From an uncultured Lachnospiraceae bacterium (GTDB lineage Bacteria; Bacillota; Clostridia; Lachnospirales; Lachnospiraceae), in contig CAJUIM010000023.1 in assembly GCA_910586275.1 (NCBI GenBank), positions 1 to 33,840 on the forward strand: a stretch of DNA of 33,840 nucleotides. Reading direction: 5' to 3'. A model generated the notes under the pieces. The model did not search any database. It was not told where the DNA came from and saw only the letters and a program-made list of their open reading frames with translations. Shown here in pieces: positions 32,139 to 33,840 of this stretch. Every line of letters begins with the position of its first letter. Position 1 is the first letter of the stretch. A program made the translations under genes and the position numbers.

Positions 32139-33437
32139 TCAGTCCGCAATCAGCACATCCAGCATTTTCATAAGCTTTCTCCTCTCACGTTCGTTCCTGC
32201 CCTTCTCCGCCCCGTCCCCTTTGCTGCTGCCCAATATGCCGTTACTGTATTTCCGCAGATAATCCATCCTTACCGGAAGATATCCCTGCATCCGTGAAAG
32301 CCACTCTTCCTCCATCCATTCCCCGCTGCCCGCCGCAGATGCCAAAATCAGCAGATAACAGTTTTTCTGAAGAAACCGTTTGAATTCCCGGTTTTCCGTA
32401 TCGCAGCTTTCAAAAATCTTTGCCGCAAAATGCAGCAGCTTGTTTACCTTCCCTCGTACCTCCTTATCCGTACCGCACAAGGAAAAGACGGTAGGATTTC
32501 CCTCTTCCTTATCTTGGGAAATATCCTGTAAGTCATCACAAAGCTGAAGCAGAAAGCCAAAGCCATAGTAAAAATAAGAATCCTTTTCCGTCAATGGCCG
32601 GTCGATGAAATATCTGTCCATCAGGACGGAAACGCCGCCTTTATAGGCAGAGACACCCAGCACATCCTCTTCCCGGCAGGCCTTTCTGTCTCTTTTCCAC
32701 CGCTCTTCCTGACGCAGACTGATTTCCTGTGCCTCCAGCATAAGCAGCAGCCCCTCATATACCTCATGCGGCCTGCCGTAATCCTTCTCTATCTGCCCAA
32801 GAAGTTCCTCGGTCTTCTTTTCATGCCGGGACAGCGGCTTCACCCTTTTTCCCTGCAGCTTATCTTCTATTAACCGATTATAATGCTCCTTTTCCCGCTC
32901 CGTCCTCTGAGGGCTGTCAATATAATTATCCGTATAAGGATAGAGCATGCTATAGCCGAAAGCCGCCGGACGGTATTTCAGTTCCTTACCGTTCAAGGCA
33001 AGGAAAATAGCATACACCATATAGTTACGGACTGCCTGCCCCATATCCTCCAAAGCCAGGTTTCTGTCAAACTTCCTTACTTTCCTCAGAAATTCCTTCA
33101 GGCAAGCCTGAAACTCCCAAAGTTCCTCTTCTCCCATCACACCGCCGATACCCAAGGCCTTTTCTTCCCGCAAAACCTCCCCAAGCATTTTTTCCATACG
33201 GATTTTCCACCTTTTCCGCTTCCTTACGGCGAAAAAAGACTGAGGGTATTCCCCCAGCCCCTTATTTGCTTTTTCCATAACGGAACGAATCTGCTCTTCC
33301 CTGCTCTCCTGTTCCTCGGCCGTATAACACTCCAGAAAATCCGGCTCCAGTTCCGAAGCTGCCAGCCAATCTGCTTTCAATGTCTCCGAAATCTGCAGCA
33401 AATAATTTTTGTCAAATGTTTTATGTCTCATATCCAT
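32139..33437 (-). CDS. Class I isoprenoid synthase-like (all-alpha prenyltransferase / terpene synthase fold) protein
   Basis: From ATG 33437 (behind GGAGGGG; ATG 33431 is an alternative) the product has 432 residues, almost all predicted helical. Two Asp-rich motifs fit the Mg-diphosphate sites of class I isoprenoid synthases: PYTDNYIDSP (167-176, D-x-x-x-D) and LQLCDDLQDISQD (297-309, resembling the second DDxxD of polyprenyl synthases). A basic stretch around 197-208 (KRVKPLSRHEKK) could bind diphosphate. It is longer than bacterial prenyl transferases (~300), with an extra charged N-terminal ~120 residues. It has no partner biosynthetic genes here. The frame upstream of 33437 is translated dispersed repeat, not coding. 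Product chemistry unknown. Confidence 0.7.
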   Translation of the reverse strand: MDMRHKTFDKNYLLQISETLKADWLAASELEPDFLECYTAEEQESREEQIRSVMEKANKGLGEYPQSFFAVRKRKRWKIRMEKMLGEVLREEKALGIGGVMGEEELWEFQACLKEFLRKVRKFDRNLALEDMGQAVRNYMVYAIFLALNGKELKYRPAAFGYSMLYPYTDNYIDSPQRTEREKEHYNRLIEDKLQGKRVKPLSRHEKKTEELLGQIEKDYGRPHEVYEGLLLMLEAQEISLRQEERWKRDRKACREEDVLGVSAYKGGVSVLMDRYFIDRPLTEKDSYFYYGFGFLLQLCDDLQDISQDKEEGNPTVFSLCGTDKEVRGKVNKLLHFAAKIFESCDTENREFKRFLQKNCYLLILASAAGSGEWMEEEWLSRMQGYLPVRMDYLRKYSNGILGSSKGDGAEKGRNERERRKLMKMLDVLIAD

Positions 33438-33462
33438 AACCCCTCCAGCTTTCTCACCGAGA

Positions 33463-33512
33463 ACGCGTTTGAAAATTGCTTTCTGACAGATGTGCATCAC
33501 AATTTGTGGGAG
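33463..33512 (+). repeat. Left-half copy of the dispersed hairpin repeat with a different right side
   Basis: It matches the 10761 copy from GAACGCGTTTGAAAATTGC through CATCACAATTTGTG, after which the sequences diverge. The closing ACACGTTC arm is absent. It lies in the upstream region of the isoprenoid-synthase-like gene. Confidence 0.6.
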
Positions 33513-33605
33513 ATTTGTGACAAAGGAAGGGTACATAGCGAACTATGCAACCTGAATTTGGCGCAAATATCACGCAAAGTGGTAAAAAGGCACGTCGTAG
33601 TGCAT

Positions 33606-33635
33606 ATGCCGGGAATGAATTTTTAATGCCGGCAT
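33606..33635 (+). other. Terminator-like hairpin in a gene-free stretch
   Basis: ATGCCGG (33606-33612) and CCGGCAT (33629-33635) pair, with TTTT at 33635-33638. The 33438-33815 gap shows no convincing gene. It holds the repeat at 33463, this hairpin and a second inverted repeat GACAAACG / CGTTTGTC (33736-33743 / 33761-33768). A 21-codon frame at 33491 lacks a ribosome site. Confidence 0.4.
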
Positions 33636-33815
33636 TTTCGAAGGTCCCAGCAAAAACATGATTCCTGAGACAATCCCTTCTACCATTTTAAACCTGCCAC
33701 TTCCTCATGTCAATTATTCCTATTATGCCATTTATGACAAACGCATGAATAAATCATGAACGTTTGTCCCGAAAATTGATTTCCGTAGTAACAGTTCAGC
33801 CTGAATGTTGTGTTG

Positions 33816-33840
33816 AGAGGCGGACGCACGGGAGGGATTT
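33816..33840. repeat. LIR3: start of a third long inverted repeat, cut by the window edge
   Basis: GAGAGGCGGACGCACGGG carries the same terminal GGCGGACGC as the LIR2 left end and the LIR1 right end, preceded by a G/A-rich run. Only the outermost ~25 bases are visible. Confidence 0.5.

Noticed and set aside
33438..33536. N-terminal extension of the isoprenoid-synthase-like protein
   Set aside because: The extension is a translation of the dispersed repeat (compare the frame ending near 10799), and a good ribosome site precedes ATG 33437.
32883..33626. 247-codon plus-strand frame opposite the isoprenoid-synthase-like gene
   Set aside because: It is a shadow of the minus-strand gene, has no ribosome site and no domain.

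Overview
The window comes from a spore-forming, low-to-mid GC Firmicute, most likely a gut Lachnospiraceae (Clostridium cluster XIVa type). This rests on a complete spoIIA operon followed by spoVAA-AB-AC, a T-box leader in front of valS, strong AGGAGG ribosome sites, an intramembrane-sensing (Bce-type) antimicrobial-peptide module and several glycoside hydrolases without signal peptides. No tRNA, rRNA, CRISPR array or intact insertion sequence was seen.

Layout. Positions 1-203 hold the 3' end of an Rpn/PD-(D/E)XK-like nuclease gene with its terminator. A long inverted repeat (LIR1, 381-716) separates it from a sugar-use locus: GH1 and GH43 glycosidases on the minus strand, and a divergent sugar-phosphate isomerase/epimerase-like protein at 4201-5049. 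From 5155 to 10130 lies a four-gene bceRSAB-type module with an apparent BceR operator. A small secreted Asp/Gly/Cys-repeat protein follows at 10413.

The minus strand from 21047 to 10901 is mostly housekeeping and sporulation. A T-box riboswitch (predicted valine specifier GUA) leads valS, folC, a Gln-rich protein and a zinc-ribbon/TPR membrane protein, closed by a terminator. Then come spoIIAA-spoIIAB-sigF, a 57-residue protein, and spoVAA-AB-AC. No spoVAD or spoVAE follows.

From 24468 back to 21056 is a moxR / DUF58 / membrane-protein operon. A second long inverted repeat (LIR2, 24511-24888) lies just upstream of its promoter. Next are a DUF2085 protein with a small membrane partner, an AraC regulator divergent from a GH13 alpha-glucosidase, a large sensor kinase with its OmpR-type regulator, and a class I isoprenoid-synthase-like protein. 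The start of a third long inverted repeat (LIR3) is cut by the right edge.

The most unusual content is the LIR family. Each complete copy is a hairpin of roughly 330-380 bases. Its two arms match each other almost perfectly. The same arms differ strongly between copies. All 46 bases of the apical core are identical in the two complete copies. This pattern points to selection on pairing, or to repeated homogenisation of arms within a copy. A second, shorter dispersed hairpin repeat (GARCGTGTYTGAAAATTG) occurs several times between genes, and in one place forms the hairpin between two convergent genes. All computations here were done by eye.
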